From a virus, in the IMG/VR virus record IMGVR_UViG_3300011113_000463, positions 1 to 39,022 of that record: a stretch of 39,022 nucleotides of DNA. One strand, 5' to 3'. Shown here in pieces: positions 14,393-23,152 of this stretch. Both the position numbers and the translations under genes were made by a program. The stretch's first letter is position 1, and each line of letters begins with the position of its first letter. A model generated the notes under the pieces. That model saw nothing but the letters and a program-made list of their open reading frames with translations, did not search any database and had not been told where the DNA came from.

Positions 14393-15222
14393 TGAATATT
14401 ATAGATAACTTTAAAACAGAATTAAATAAAGCTATGATGAACTCTGGAGTTCTGGGGCAACAAGCAAATAATGCTAAAAAACCAATTGAGAGTAAAATAG
14501 CAGAATTTACCGAAGAAAAAGATGCTGAAAAAATAACAGAATACCCAAAGTATGTAGACTACCTTGAAAAAACATCTGATTTAGTTAAAGTTGCTAAAAT
14601 TATATTCAGCAAGACTAAAAGTGTGAAAACAAAAAGAAATGAAGTAAAAAAATTTTTAAAGGATCCGGAAGATATTGATGAATTTTTTAAATCAATTTTA
14701 TCCACCAAAACAAAAAAAGAACCAAAAGAAGCAATGGCAACCGGAGGTGCTTATGCCGCAATGGACGTTCCATTATTTTCGAAACCGTCAAAAAATAATG
14801 AAATAAAAACAGTTAAAGAAAGTCAAGACGAAGAATATTGCGATCAATGTAATAAAATAATGTCCAAATGTGTTTGTGATAATATAAAAAAGGTAGAAAC
14901 AAAAGAAGCCACTACATCAGCTTCAATTGGGCCATACGACGCTAATAGCTTTCAAAATATTAAAATGAAAGGAAATACCACCGAAGGTAAAGGTAGATCT
15001 TGGAAAAAAACACAAATTCCAGGTGGAAGTTTTGTACAAGTTAAAGAAAAATGTAAAAAATTTCCATACTGTAATCAAGGTGATATCAAAGCTCTTAAAA
15101 TATTTAAAGAAGAGGTAGTTAATAAAACTATTGAAAAAATGTGTGAAAAATACAACCTCAATGAAGATGAAATAAGAGAAATAATTTTGAAGGAATTCAA
15201 ATATCAAAGTATTTATAAATAA
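14392..15222 (+). CDS. putative virion/internal protein with duplicated KEAT...G-Y motif
   Basis: The ATG at 14392 overlaps the preceding TGA and is preferred over the GTG at 14389. Residues 1-105 are helical. Two related motifs follow: KEAMATGGAYAAMDVPLF (about 112-129) and KEATTSASIGPYDANSF (about 171-187), of the KEATxxxxGxYDxxxF type that recurs in structural proteins of marine phages. Between them is a cysteine cluster CDQCNKIMSKCVC that may bind zinc. The C-terminus (WKKTQIPGGSFVQVKEKC) has two more cysteines. A link to the prohead or virion is inferred from motif style and from the neighbouring gene. Confidence 0.5.
   Translation: MNIIDNFKTELNKAMMNSGVLGQQANNAKKPIESKIAEFTEEKDAEKITEYPKYVDYLEKTSDLVKVAKIIFSKTKSVKTKRNEVKKFLKDPEDIDEFFKSILSTKTKKEPKEAMATGGAYAAMDVPLFSKPSKNNEIKTVKESQDEEYCDQCNKIMSKCVCDNIKKVETKEATTSASIGPYDANSFQNIKMKGNTTEGKGRSWKKTQIPGGSFVQVKEKCKKFPYCNQGDIKALKIFKEEVVNKTIEKMCEKYNLNEDEIREIILKEFKYQSIYK
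15210..15216 (+). promoter_or_regulatory. TATTTAT motif, candidate phage promoter
   Basis: TATTTAT, here within TATTTATAAATA, overlaps the end of the preceding gene and lies 19 bases before the ATG at 15236. T4 late promoters have TATAAATA at the same position relative to the start site, and that octamer is present here at 15214-15221. Confidence 0.35.
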
Positions 15223-15235
15223 AAAAAAAATAAAG

Positions 15236-16426
15236 ATGAAAAGATCAAAAGAATATTTAAAAAGTTTTGTAGATAGAATTATCATGGAAACTTTAAGTGA
15301 AAAGGCCGATAAGGTTATGGGTAAACTTAAAAATGCACCATCATCATTTGATTATGTTGAGGGTATTGACCTTGAGTTGGATGAAGCAACAATCGAAGAT
15401 GAAAAAGGAAATGTAATTAAAAATTTAAACCCTGCGGTAACTAAAGAAAGTGAATGTAATGAGTGCGGTACCATGTATGAAATTGAATTAGAGGAAGGTG
15501 AAACATGTGAGTGTGGAGGATCTATCTATGAGGGTGAATGTATGGAATGTGGAATGAAATCTATGGGTGGTGAAGAAATTTTAGAGTTTGGTTCAGGTAA
15601 ATCAGATTTTACTGCCGGCATGTTCGAAGAAGATTATGATTTGGAAGGAGGTGAAACGGAAGAAGGTAATGCATTTACTGGGATGTTGAAAAAAACACCA
15701 AAAGGAGGTTCTTTTAAATTAGGTGGTAAAGAATATAAAGATAGATCTTCATTAGAAGAAACATTATATAGATTAGTTGATGGTGATGAAAGTGCTTTAT
15801 TTACTGAAAGTGAAATTATTGACATTATTGAAAATATTGTTCTTGAAGAAAAGAAAAAAGAATCAAACATCACAAAAGGTGTAACACCAAAAGGATTGGA
15901 AACATATAATAAAGCTCACAAAGGTTCAGGTAAAGAAAACAAAGAATACCTTGAGTCTGTGGTTAAAAAAATGACCGACTATATTAAAGATGGATCAAAA
16001 CAAAAAAAATACGAAAGCAACCCAAAACATTTCCCTAAAGGCAATGGAGAGTTAGGTGAAATGGAAAAAATGGCTTACGAAATTGATGATAAAGGTAAAG
16101 ATTTTAATTTTGAAGTTTCTGGTTTAAATATTCCGGATTATGATGAAAACAAACCAAAAAAAGAAACTATTGAAAGACAAATTAAAGGAAGTTCTACCAA
16201 CGGTAATGATCCAAGTTATGCAAATGCGGTTGATACAGGTGTTAACGATAAATTTGCCGAATATTTCGAAAATGATCAATTGGCAAAATGGAAAGATGAA
16301 TCGTATAAAAGATATCCTTCACCTGTTTATGAAGAAGAACCTACTGGTGGAAAAAAGAAGGCAAAATTGAAAGAAGAGTTTGATAGAATGAAAAACCTTA
16401 TTTCATATGATAGAAAAACTCAATAA
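15236..16426 (+). CDS. putative head-associated zinc-finger protein (396 aa)
   Basis: The N-terminus MKRSKEYLKSFVDRIIMETL is followed by SEK, giving LSE at 20-22 and IME at 16-18, possible prohead-protease sites. A cysteine-rich zone (CNEC 74-77, CEC 91-93, CMEC 102-105) should bind zinc. Residues 200-360 contain VTPKGLETYNKAHKG and NPKHFPKGNG, which look like one folded domain. The protein ends KLKEEFDRMKNLISYDRKTQ; its EExxRxKxLI core matches INEEVKRIKTLMG at the start of the SGNH protein (32146). That shared peptide suggests a common targeting or packing signal. It ends at a strong terminator. Confidence 0.5.
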   Translation: MKRSKEYLKSFVDRIIMETLSEKADKVMGKLKNAPSSFDYVEGIDLELDEATIEDEKGNVIKNLNPAVTKESECNECGTMYEIELEEGETCECGGSIYEGECMECGMKSMGGEEILEFGSGKSDFTAGMFEEDYDLEGGETEEGNAFTGMLKKTPKGGSFKLGGKEYKDRSSLEETLYRLVDGDESALFTESEIIDIIENIVLEEKKKESNITKGVTPKGLETYNKAHKGSGKENKEYLESVVKKMTDYIKDGSKQKKYESNPKHFPKGNGELGEMEKMAYEIDDKGKDFNFEVSGLNIPDYDENKPKKETIERQIKGSSTNGNDPSYANAVDTGVNDKFAEYFENDQLAKWKDESYKRYPSPVYEEEPTGGKKKAKLKEEFDRMKNLISYDRKTQ

Positions 16427-16452
16427 TTTACTATAAAATAAACTATCATATT

Positions 16453-16488
16453 ATTCTCCATAGGTACTATACTTATGGAGAATTTTTT
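16453..16488 (+). terminator. intrinsic terminator whose 3' arm contains the next start codon
   Basis: ATTCTCCATA (16453-16462) pairs perfectly with TATGGAGAAT (16474-16483) around an 11-base loop and runs into TTTTT. The ATG at 16475-16477 of the next gene is inside the 3' arm. Confidence 0.8.
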
Positions 16489-16948
16489 TAACTACATAAC
16501 CAAACCAGTGGATAATGAGGAGGTAGACATATTTTTTAGGTCAAATAATATTATATTTGAAAAAATGGATTTGTATTTTGATTTTACATATTCACTAGCA
16601 AAAATAATTTATGACACTTATCTTGGCGGTATACAAGAAGACCAAGAAAGTAAAATAGAAATGACACAAGAAGACAACGACAACCACTTCAACTGGTGTT
16701 GGAAAGAAAACATTAGAAATTTTGAAAAAGAAAACATACTTATAGGTTTTGATGGAGAACATCATAAATACTTTAAAGAGTTCTTCAACGAAATTTTTTA
16801 CAATCACAAAGACGATAAAGTCAAAAAATCAATATCAGATTTTTTTGTTGATATGTTCGATAGAAAAAAACCATTCACAAAATCGGACCTAGATGTTATA
16901 TTAGCAATATATCGAGCCCTTGATTCAAATACGGTATCAATGGCTTGA
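16475..16948 (+). CDS. hypothetical protein (157 aa)
   Basis: An acidic, aromatic-rich helical protein beginning MENFFNYITKPVDNEEVDIF with SLAKIIYDTYLGG in the middle. The first residues look integral to the fold, so the ATG at 16475 is kept even though it lies in a terminator arm. Any transcript reading through the terminator would have this start codon buried in a 10-base-pair stem. I do not recognise a function. The gene ends with TGA. Confidence 0.55.
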   Translation: MENFFNYITKPVDNEEVDIFFRSNNIIFEKMDLYFDFTYSLAKIIYDTYLGGIQEDQESKIEMTQEDNDNHFNWCWKENIRNFEKENILIGFDGEHHKYFKEFFNEIFYNHKDDKVKKSISDFFVDMFDRKKPFTKSDLDVILAIYRALDSNTVSMA

Positions 16949-17003
16949 CATTATAAATGATATTATTATCTTATAATAAAAATAAACCACAAGAAAAAAA
17001 AAG

Positions 17004-17180
17004 ATGGAAGAGACAACAATTCAAAAAATTAACGCTCTAGTACAGACATTAAATGTTGACGTTGAAAAATTTACTAATGGTAATAACGCCGCTGGTACAA
17101 GAGCAAGAAAATCATCACAAGAACTTCGAGATTTGTTAAAAACACTACGAGGAGAAATCCTTGAAGCTAGAAAAAAATAA
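17004..17180 (+). CDS. histone H1-like (Hc1-type) small basic protein
   Basis: A 58-residue protein: METT-type start, then KFTNGNNAAGTRARKSSQEL and LLKTLRGEILEARKK. The pattern KFxxGNxAAGTRxRKxxQELxxLxKxLRxEI matches the short histone H1-like proteins found in many Bacteroidetes, which bind DNA and help compact the nucleoid. In a phage it could condense phage DNA in the head or alter host chromatin. Start at ATG 17004; the stop is directly followed by the next ATG. The open frame is short but the motif is distinctive. Confidence 0.65.
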   Translation: MEETTIQKINALVQTLNVDVEKFTNGNNAAGTRARKSSQELRDLLKTLRGEILEARKK

Positions 17181-17181
17181 T

Positions 17182-17364
17182 ATGTACAAAGTAGAAACTA
17201 TTTTTTTGTTTTTATTTATTTTTTCCATTCTCGGTGTTTTGAGAATTATTTTAAAATTTATAGTTTCCCTAGTTAAAGAGAATGACACTAGGTTATATTC
17301 CACTGGGGAAACTGTATTATTTGGTTTTTTTCTTTCTTATGTATTAACTTATTTATTAACTTAA
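17182..17364 (+). CDS. small two-span membrane protein (60 aa)
   Basis: Two hydrophobic segments (FLFLFIFSILGVLRIILKFI, about 7-26, and VLFGFFLSYVLTYLL, about 43-58) are separated by a short charged loop. Start at ATG 17182, one base after the H1-like stop, is preferred over an upstream TTG. A holin-like role is possible given two membrane spans and small size, but it lies far from the amidase. The next gene follows in three bases. Confidence 0.5.
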   Translation: MYKVETIFLFLFIFSILGVLRIILKFIVSLVKENDTRLYSTGETVLFGFFLSYVLTYLLT

Positions 17365-17367
17365 AAT

Positions 17368-17799
17368 ATGAATTTTTATAAAGACATACAAAAAATATTT
17401 CCATATCTTAAATCAGTTAGGAAATTAAAAACTTATTTATCTTTTGATGTTGAGTTTTCAGACAAATGGAAAATACCAAAAAAATTTATTAATACAGATA
17501 AAACAGTAGAATTGGAAAAAGTAAATCCAGGTACTAAATTGATTTCTTTTGTTTCCGATTTTAACGAAGAAGAAATAAACCAAACAATATCAAATTTAAA
17601 TTCTATAATTGACTTTAATCGAGAACTTGAAGAAAAAGAAGTTCTTTTTGTTAACAAAGTAGAAGAATTAAAAAGAATATTTGAAAAACAAAATCTAGGT
17701 AAGTTACAAAACCTAAAATTTGATTTAAACGATTTAAACTTGAATTTGAGTGATGAAGAACAAACAGACACAAATACAGTGGCTCCAGAACGAGATTAA
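17368..17799 (+). CDS. hypothetical protein (143 aa)
   Basis: Begins MNFYKDIQKIFPYLKSVRKL and has a mixed alpha/beta N-terminal part with KWKIPKKFI and a strand LISFVSDF, then a helical C-terminal half (NQTISNLNSIIDFNRELEEK) and an acidic tail. It is part of a run of four overlapping small genes (17182-18222). The family is not recognised; the run has the look of a conserved phage accessory operon. Confidence 0.5.
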   Translation: MNFYKDIQKIFPYLKSVRKLKTYLSFDVEFSDKWKIPKKFINTDKTVELEKVNPGTKLISFVSDFNEEEINQTISNLNSIIDFNRELEEKEVLFVNKVEELKRIFEKQNLGKLQNLKFDLNDLNLNLSDEEQTDTNTVAPERD

Positions 17800-17938
17800 A
17801 AAAGATCAAGAAGAACTGGAAAAAGAAAAGTTAGACTTTGTAAACGAACTAAAAAAAATGAAAAAACAGGATATTATACCTAAACCACAAAAAGAATCAA
17901 CATGGCAGAAAATCAAGAAAATTTTGAAGACTTTTTAA
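17753..17938 (+). CDS. small coiled-coil protein (61 aa)
   Basis: Starts at ATG 17753, inside the previous gene in another frame (47-base overlap), and ends 37 bases into the next gene. Highly charged helix (EIKKDQEELEKEKLDFVNEL) and a basic C-terminus STWQKIKKILKTF that looks amphipathic. The nested arrangement on both sides suggests translational coupling. Function unknown. Confidence 0.4.
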   Translation: MKNKQTQIQWLQNEIKKDQEELEKEKLDFVNELKKMKKQDIIPKPQKESTWQKIKKILKTF

Positions 17939-18222
17939 GTAATTTGGCATTTGCTGTTGATAATGTTGAAAAACTGGTCCCAAGAAGTAAAACTGTTATT
18001 ATTTACGAAATTAATTCTTATGATTTTGAAAGTATAAGAAAAAACTTTAAAAACATAAAAATTGATGAAAATCAAATCAAACTAGATATTTCAGGGACTG
18101 AAGTAATTTTTATTTTGGAAAATTCATACACAGAAAAACCTGAAGTTAAAGAAGTTACTGTGGAAAAAACAAACATTTTTAAAAAATTAAAAAACGCATT
18201 ATTTTTTAAAATAAGTAGTTGA
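17902..18222 (+). CDS. hypothetical protein (106 aa)
   Basis: Begins MAENQENFEDFLSNLAFAVD, followed by an alternating strand pattern (KTVIIYEINSYDFESIRKNF, EVIFILENSY) and a basic amphipathic tail IFKKLKNALFFKISS. The end of the previous coiled-coil protein (KIKKILKTF) has a similar basic tail. It converges on and overlaps the minus-strand gene at 18199-18834 by 24 bases. Confidence 0.45.
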   Translation: MAENQENFEDFLSNLAFAVDNVEKLVPRSKTVIIYEINSYDFESIRKNFKNIKIDENQIKLDISGTEVIFILENSYTEKPEVKEVTVEKTNIFKKLKNALFFKISS

Positions 18223-18834
18223 TTTTCTATATAAAATAGAAGAATCAAATCCTTTCTCTTTAAGTAGATTATACAAATATTTTTTTTGTGGTTTAGAGGT
18301 ATCAAACACAATCAAAGACTGGGATAAGTTATTTTCAAACATATAATCCTGTAAAACATTCAAAAATCTGGCACAATCCAAATCACTTTTTAAAGAAAAC
18401 AAATAAAAAAGTTCATCATCTTGCACAATAATTTTATTATTAAGTTTTGATATTAACCTTATTTTGTTTTTTGGAAGATAGGACTTAATGAACTTTTCAA
18501 ATGAAATCTTTTCATTATTTTGAATATCATATATAAATTCCTCAACAAAATAGTTTGAAACAGAAATTAATTTATATTCCGGATCATCCAGATCTACCTT
18601 AACTTGTCTTCCCAAAGAATCTTTAATAAAATAAGAATCAAAATTAATTGAGTCTTTTTCCATTAAACCCAACTCAAAAAAACAATCTTTTCCGTTTTCT
18701 ACTTCTTTGTTAAAAACAATAGTATTTTCCTTAATCATTTTATCATAAAACTTCTTGGCGTTTTCAAAAGTTTTGAATTTCTTGATTATTTTTTTCCTTT
18801 CCTTATTTTTAAACAGAACAATTAGATATTTCAT
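18199..18834 (-). CDS. hypothetical protein (211 aa)
   Basis: Begins MKYLIVLFKNKERKKIIKKF and contains FELGLMEKD, DSLGRQVKVDLDDPEYKLI and ISKLNNKIIVQDDELFYLF. The composition is lysine-rich with many beta strands. It stands alone on the minus strand between plus-strand units, with a divergent A/T-rich gap to dnaJ. I know proteins of this general appearance from Bacteroidetes phages but no function. Convergent overlap with the plus-strand gene at 18222 means their transcripts can pair at the 3' ends. Confidence 0.55.
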   Translation of the reverse strand: MKYLIVLFKNKERKKIIKKFKTFENAKKFYDKMIKENTIVFNKEVENGKDCFFELGLMEKDSINFDSYFIKDSLGRQVKVDLDDPEYKLISVSNYFVEEFIYDIQNNEKISFEKFIKSYLPKNKIRLISKLNNKIIVQDDELFYLFSLKSDLDCARFLNVLQDYMFENNLSQSLIVFDTSKPQKKYLYNLLKEKGFDSSILYRKSTTYFKK

Positions 18835-18876
18835 AAAAAAATCTTTATATTATATAATACCAAAAAAAATTAAAAA

Positions 18877-19806
18877 ATGAATGTTGAAGATTATTACCAA
18901 ACATTAGGAGTTTCGGAGACCGCAACACAAGAAGAAATTAAAAAAGCGTACAGGGATTTGGCAAAAGAAAATCATCCGGACAGAGGTGGTGATGAGGAAA
19001 AATTTAAAAAAATATCTGAAGCTTATGAAACACTTGGTGATGATCAAAAAAGACAAAATTATGACATGTCAAAAAATAACCCATTTTCAAACATGGGGGG
19101 TGGTTTTGACGGATTCCATGAAGCATTCAATTCATTTTTTAATCAAAAAAGACAACAACCAAGAGCTCATACATCCAATTTAACAATCAACATTGGAGCC
19201 ATTGAATCTTATATTGCAAATCCAAAAACAATAACATATAAAAGAAAGAAAAAGTGTGAAACTTGTGATGGTGGTGGTGGAGATAAAAGAATCTGTAATA
19301 ATTGTCAAGGACACGGGGTTGTTGTAAGACAAATGGGCAGTGGAATGTTCATTCAGATGGTTCAAATGACATGTGATGTTTGTCAAGGTCAGGGAAAGGT
19401 TTTAGTCAATCCTTGTTTTGTTTGTTATGGTCATGGAAATCAAGATGAAATAAAAACGTTAGATGTTAATTTACCACATGGAGTTGATGACGGTCAATTT
19501 TTTAGATTAACCGGAATGGGTGATTTTAAAAATGGTATTTATGGGGATCTTATGTTAAGAATAATTGTTGAACCAGAAAATAACTTTGAAAAGTTTGAAA
19601 ATAGTTTAATATATAATGCTTATTTAAACATAGATCAATTTTTGAGTGGAACTTTTGATGTTCCGCATCCAGATGGCACGTTAAGCGTCAAGCTACCTAA
19701 AAAGGTTGATACCTCCAAACCATTAAGAGTAAAATCAAAAGGATATAAGACAAATAGTGTTGGTGATTTAATTATTCACCAGTATTTGAAATATGACAGA
19801 GATTAG
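18877..19806 (+). CDS. dnaJ: DnaJ-type co-chaperone
   Basis: A 309-residue DnaJ. The J domain (1-70) has the HPD motif at 33-35. The zinc-finger region has four cysteine repeats: [25 protein letters not shown] and CFVCYGHG. The C-terminal substrate-binding domains follow ([20 protein letters not shown]). The G/F linker is short and the total is somewhat shorter than cellular DnaJ (about 370). It would recruit host DnaK, probably to fold phage structural proteins. Its stop overlaps by three bases a small minus-strand gene. Confidence 0.9.
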   Translation: MNVEDYYQTLGVSETATQEEIKKAYRDLAKENHPDRGGDEEKFKKISEAYETLGDDQKRQNYDMSKNNPFSNMGGGFDGFHEAFNSFFNQKRQQPRAHTSNLTINIGAIESYIANPKTITYKRKKKCETCDGGGGDKRICNNCQGHGVVVRQMGSGMFIQMVQMTCDVCQGQGKVLVNPCFVCYGHGNQDEIKTLDVNLPHGVDDGQFFRLTGMGDFKNGIYGDLMLRIIVEPENNFEKFENSLIYNAYLNIDQFLSGTFDVPHPDGTLSVKLPKKVDTSKPLRVKSKGYKTNSVGDLIIHQYLKYDRD

Positions 19807-19964
19807 AATAATGAAATAATATCCATAATTAATCTTACTGTACCATACATAGAAAGTACGAATAAAATTGAACCAGAAATTATAAAAAAATTATGAGTTC
19901 TAAGCACTCTTTTGTTTGTTTTACACGCTTGACACCCTACTTTAGTTGCTTTTTGTTCTTTCAT
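19803..19964 (-). CDS. small CxxC membrane protein (53 aa)
   Basis: On the minus strand, [20 protein letters not shown] followed by a hydrophobic segment ([20 protein letters not shown]) of about 20 residues. A CxxC pair on the cytoplasmic side of a single membrane span suggests zinc or redox binding. It fills the gap between dnaJ and dam and is transcribed against them. The 60-base gap to dam is a divergent control region. Confidence 0.45.
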   Translation of the reverse strand: MKEQKATKVGCQACKTNKRVLRTHNFFIISGSILFVLSMYGTVRLIMDIISLF

Positions 19965-20023
19965 ACCTATAATTTAATTATCAACTACTTGAAAATAAAT
20001 AATAAAAAACTTATAATTTAACC

Positions 20024-20863
20024 ATGGTTTCATATATTGGCGGTAAAAGTAAAATAGGAAAGTGGATCGTCCCTTTCTATGACAAAAACATGGAGGTTTA
20101 CGTAGAACCTTTCGGTGGAATGTTTTGGTGTTTTTTTAACATGGATTTAAAACAATTCCCAAATCTTAAACAGGTCGTTTATAACGATTTTAACCCTTTG
20201 AATTACAATTTATTCAAGTGTGTTCAAAATCCGACTGAACTACTTCGAGCAATCAATAGTATTGATTGTCAAACACAGGGGGTTGATGATACACCAGGAC
20301 TATTTAAAGAACAGTTTGTAAGCTTTCAGGCTGAAATATTTAACGAAGGTTTTAGCGTAAATGCTTATGATTATGAAGTGGCGGCAAAATATGTTTATAT
20401 TTTGACACAAGTTTTTAGTGGATCAAAACCGGAAACATCAAACTTTATTGACCTTAAAGGAAAATACAAATCAAAATATCTTACCTTTAGAGATAAGTTA
20501 TCTAAACCAGACTGGGTTGATCACTTTTTAAAAATTACTGATGTTGAAAATATGGATTTTGACGGGTTAATTCAAAAATACGATTCACCATCAACGTACA
20601 TTTATTTAGATCCGCCATACTACACCACAGAAGATTATTATTCAAATCACGATTTTGATAGACGAGATCACGAAAGATTGGCAAACATTCTACAAAACGT
20701 AAGAGGTAAATTTTCCTTATCCTATTATGACTTTGAATTATTACATCAATGGTTTCCAGAAGATCAGTACACTTGGGTTCGAAAAAAGTTTGCAAAGGCA
20801 TCTGCGGCAAGGAAAGGTGAAAAGCAAAGTATGGGTGAAGAACTACTTATAATGAATTATTAA
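20024..20863 (+). CDS. dam: Dam-type DNA adenine methyltransferase (D12 class)
   Basis: A 279-residue alpha-class adenine-N6 methyltransferase. SYIGGKSK (3-10) is the N-terminal SAM-binding motif, VEPFGG (27-32) motif I and DPPYY (196-200) the catalytic motif, followed by FSLSYYDFE. Family members methylate adenine in short sites such as GATC; target not provable here. It could protect phage DNA from host restriction or mark strands for repair. Together with the enzyme at 6743 the phage carries two unrelated DNA methyltransferases. Confidence 0.88.
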   Translation: MVSYIGGKSKIGKWIVPFYDKNMEVYVEPFGGMFWCFFNMDLKQFPNLKQVVYNDFNPLNYNLFKCVQNPTELLRAINSIDCQTQGVDDTPGLFKEQFVSFQAEIFNEGFSVNAYDYEVAAKYVYILTQVFSGSKPETSNFIDLKGKYKSKYLTFRDKLSKPDWVDHFLKITDVENMDFDGLIQKYDSPSTYIYLDPPYYTTEDYYSNHDFDRRDHERLANILQNVRGKFSLSYYDFELLHQWFPEDQYTWVRKKFAKASAARKGEKQSMGEELLIMNY

Positions 20864-20881
20864 CATTTTTAATTAGACTAA

Positions 20882-20888
20882 TATTTAT
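20882..20888 (+). promoter_or_regulatory. TATTTAT motif, candidate phage promoter
   Basis: TATTTAT lies 14 bases before the ATG at 20903 in the gap after dam. Confidence 0.35.
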
Positions 20889-20902
20889 TAAATAAAAATA
20901 CT

Positions 20903-22837
20903 ATGCGCTTATTAAAAGTTTTATCAGAAACCCTCGACAAGAACATCCAAACAAAAATGATTCTTCGAGAATATCCCGAATCAACAATTAAAAGGTTAGT
21001 CCTTAAGTTTAGTGGAAGTACTGAAGACACTGAAGATCAAATTAGACAAACCATTTCTGATTTTGAAAGATTTAAAAGTGCGTTTGAAAATGAAGATAAA
21101 GACATTTTTAAACATTCTTACGAAAAAATTAAAGATTTAATTAAAGACAAACAAACAAAACAAGAGTCCAAAAAAAATCTTGATAGTATGGTCCAGGACT
21201 ATATTCAAAAATATAAGGGAGCGGATTTACAACTTGTAAAATTTAATATCAAAAAATATTATGAGATTAGAACAATGCTTCCTAAACTCAAGGAATATAA
21301 AAAAGATGTAAATGATTATATTCCATCTGAACTAAATGCATTAACTGCAAGATTTTTTGAAAAGTTTAACAATCAAGGTGTGAATGAACTTGTCGCTGCA
21401 ATCGCTCAAAAATTTCACGAGGAAAAACCACAAGAAGATGTGATGGCGGCAATTCTTCCAAGAGCAAAAAGGTTTGTTAAGTTTTTCAACATGATACCAT
21501 TAAATTCAAAATTATGTAAGTTTTTAAATTGGCAAGAATTTGAAAATCTTGTTGATGGATACACACCTATGGATGAATCAGAATATAGTGTTCCAGAAAT
21601 TGATTTGGGTGATGTTGATATTGCTTATGAAGATGATAATGTATTAATATTTGCACCAGATCAAAAACATAAGTGTATTAATATTAGAAAAAAATTCGCA
21701 CCAGACAGAAGATGGTGTACATCATGGGAAGGATCTTCAAACTACTATTACAATTATAGATTGGATAAAAACCTTACGTTGTATTATGTCATCAACAAAG
21801 ATTTACCATCATCAGATTTAAATTATGCTTCGGTAATCCTTGTTGATAAGTATGGAGGTATGAGACTTGCCGATGGATCAAATTCCGGAAGATATTCAGG
21901 ATCAAGTGAAATTCCTTGGAAAGAAATTTTAGGAAAAATTCCAGTATTAAAAGGTAAAGAAGGATATTTCGTTCCGAAACCATATAGTAATGAGGAACAA
22001 GAAAAGTTAAGTAAATATAAATATTATAATCTAACAACAACCGATCCTATTGCAGAACTTGGAAGTGAAGATGAGGTTGAACTTTGGATGGAATTAAGAG
22101 GTCCAGACTTTTCAAGAATGAATAACGGAGCTGAAATATTTGCTAATTTACCAGAAGAACTTCAAAAGAAATATATTGGTACCGGAAACTCACTTAATGG
22201 TCAAATGGTTAGATCTTTGAGTCCAAGTGCTCTTACATACTACATTTCCAAGAAGAAAGAAAAGTTACTTCAGAAATCTTTAAAAGATCTTGATGAGAAT
22301 GACATTGAAGTGATTCTAACAAAAGAAATGAGACCTTACTTAAAAAGTTTAAGAGAAAAGTTTGCAAAAGAATTAACAGATTCATGGGACCCATCATTTG
22401 TATCGATATCATACCCTGATGACAAATCCGCTAAGTTTGCTAGAATGTTTGGTCTTAACACATTATTTAATACAATACCAGAAAATACAGAGTTTTTACA
22501 AATTGAAAACAGATCTAATACTTCAGTTATTTTAACAATTCCAGATGAACTTGGAAGATTTCAAGATCTTAACACACTAATTTGTGATAATATAATTAGA
22601 GAAGTTCCAGAAAGTATTGGTGATTGTAGAAGATTAACATTCTTGAATTTGACTAACAACAAAGAATTAACTACTTTACCTGAAAGTCTTGCAAATTGTA
22701 CCTGTTTAGATTTTGTTTCGGTATTAGGTTCATCAATAGATTCAGAATCATTACCGGCAAAAATAAAACAATACATGGACGTTTCAGAGGACATCTGGGA
22801 AGTAAATTTCCCACCGGAGATGAGAGGTGATTGTTAA
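20903..22837 (+). CDS. large protein with WCTS domain and C-terminal leucine-rich repeats
   Basis: A 644-residue protein in three parts. The N-terminus MRLLKVLSETL carries LSE at 7-9, a possible prohead-protease site. A helical region runs to about 200. A central domain (about 240-345) contains CINIRKKFAPDRRWCTSWEG, YYYNYR and LTLYYVINK, a WCT-aromatic pattern I associate with phage virion proteins of unknown activity. The C-terminal 110 residues show leucine-rich repeats (IPDELGRFQDLNTLICDN, VPESIGDCRRLTFLNLTNN, LPESLANCTCLDFVSVLG), which usually bind proteins. The combination suggests a virion-carried effector or adhesion protein; this is inference. Confidence 0.55.
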   Translation: MRLLKVLSETLDKNIQTKMILREYPESTIKRLVLKFSGSTEDTEDQIRQTISDFERFKSAFENEDKDIFKHSYEKIKDLIKDKQTKQESKKNLDSMVQDYIQKYKGADLQLVKFNIKKYYEIRTMLPKLKEYKKDVNDYIPSELNALTARFFEKFNNQGVNELVAAIAQKFHEEKPQEDVMAAILPRAKRFVKFFNMIPLNSKLCKFLNWQEFENLVDGYTPMDESEYSVPEIDLGDVDIAYEDDNVLIFAPDQKHKCINIRKKFAPDRRWCTSWEGSSNYYYNYRLDKNLTLYYVINKDLPSSDLNYASVILVDKYGGMRLADGSNSGRYSGSSEIPWKEILGKIPVLKGKEGYFVPKPYSNEEQEKLSKYKYYNLTTTDPIAELGSEDEVELWMELRGPDFSRMNNGAEIFANLPEELQKKYIGTGNSLNGQMVRSLSPSALTYYISKKKEKLLQKSLKDLDENDIEVILTKEMRPYLKSLREKFAKELTDSWDPSFVSISYPDDKSAKFARMFGLNTLFNTIPENTEFLQIENRSNTSVILTIPDELGRFQDLNTLICDNIIREVPESIGDCRRLTFLNLTNNKELTTLPESLANCTCLDFVSVLGSSIDSESLPAKIKQYMDVSEDIWEVNFPPEMRGDC

Positions 22838-22855
22838 TTTAAAAAAAATAGTTTA

Positions 22856-23152
22856 ATGAAAAATGTTGATATAGAAATTTACATTTCTAATCTTATAAAA
22901 TTTTTTGAAAGCAACCCAAATGACTTAATGGTTTTGGTTGGTACTTCCCAAAAAGAAGAGTTTTATAAAAAGTTAAGAGAAGTGAGTGAGGATAATTTTA
23001 GAAATAATCAAGATTATATTTTAACTAAACAACAAATGGTGGACATAATCATAGATCTAAAAGTTCCGGAACTTAAAAACATGGAAGACCCCAAAGAAAT
23101 TGTTGAAAGACACATTCAAAAAACAAAATGGGGTGATATAATTCTTAATTAA
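22856..23152 (+). CDS. hypothetical protein (98 aa)
   Basis: A helical, acidic protein: YISNLIKFFESNPNDLMVLV near the start, then KEEFYKKLREVSEDNF and LTKQQMVDIIIDL. The motif FFxxNPNDLxxLxG...KEEFYxKLxE looks like a conserved small phage protein, but the role is unknown. It is 18 bases behind the LRR gene and is closed by a double hairpin, so the pair forms one transcription unit. Confidence 0.5.
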   Translation: MKNVDIEIYISNLIKFFESNPNDLMVLVGTSQKEEFYKKLREVSEDNFRNNQDYILTKQQMVDIIIDLKVPELKNMEDPKEIVERHIQKTKWGDIILN

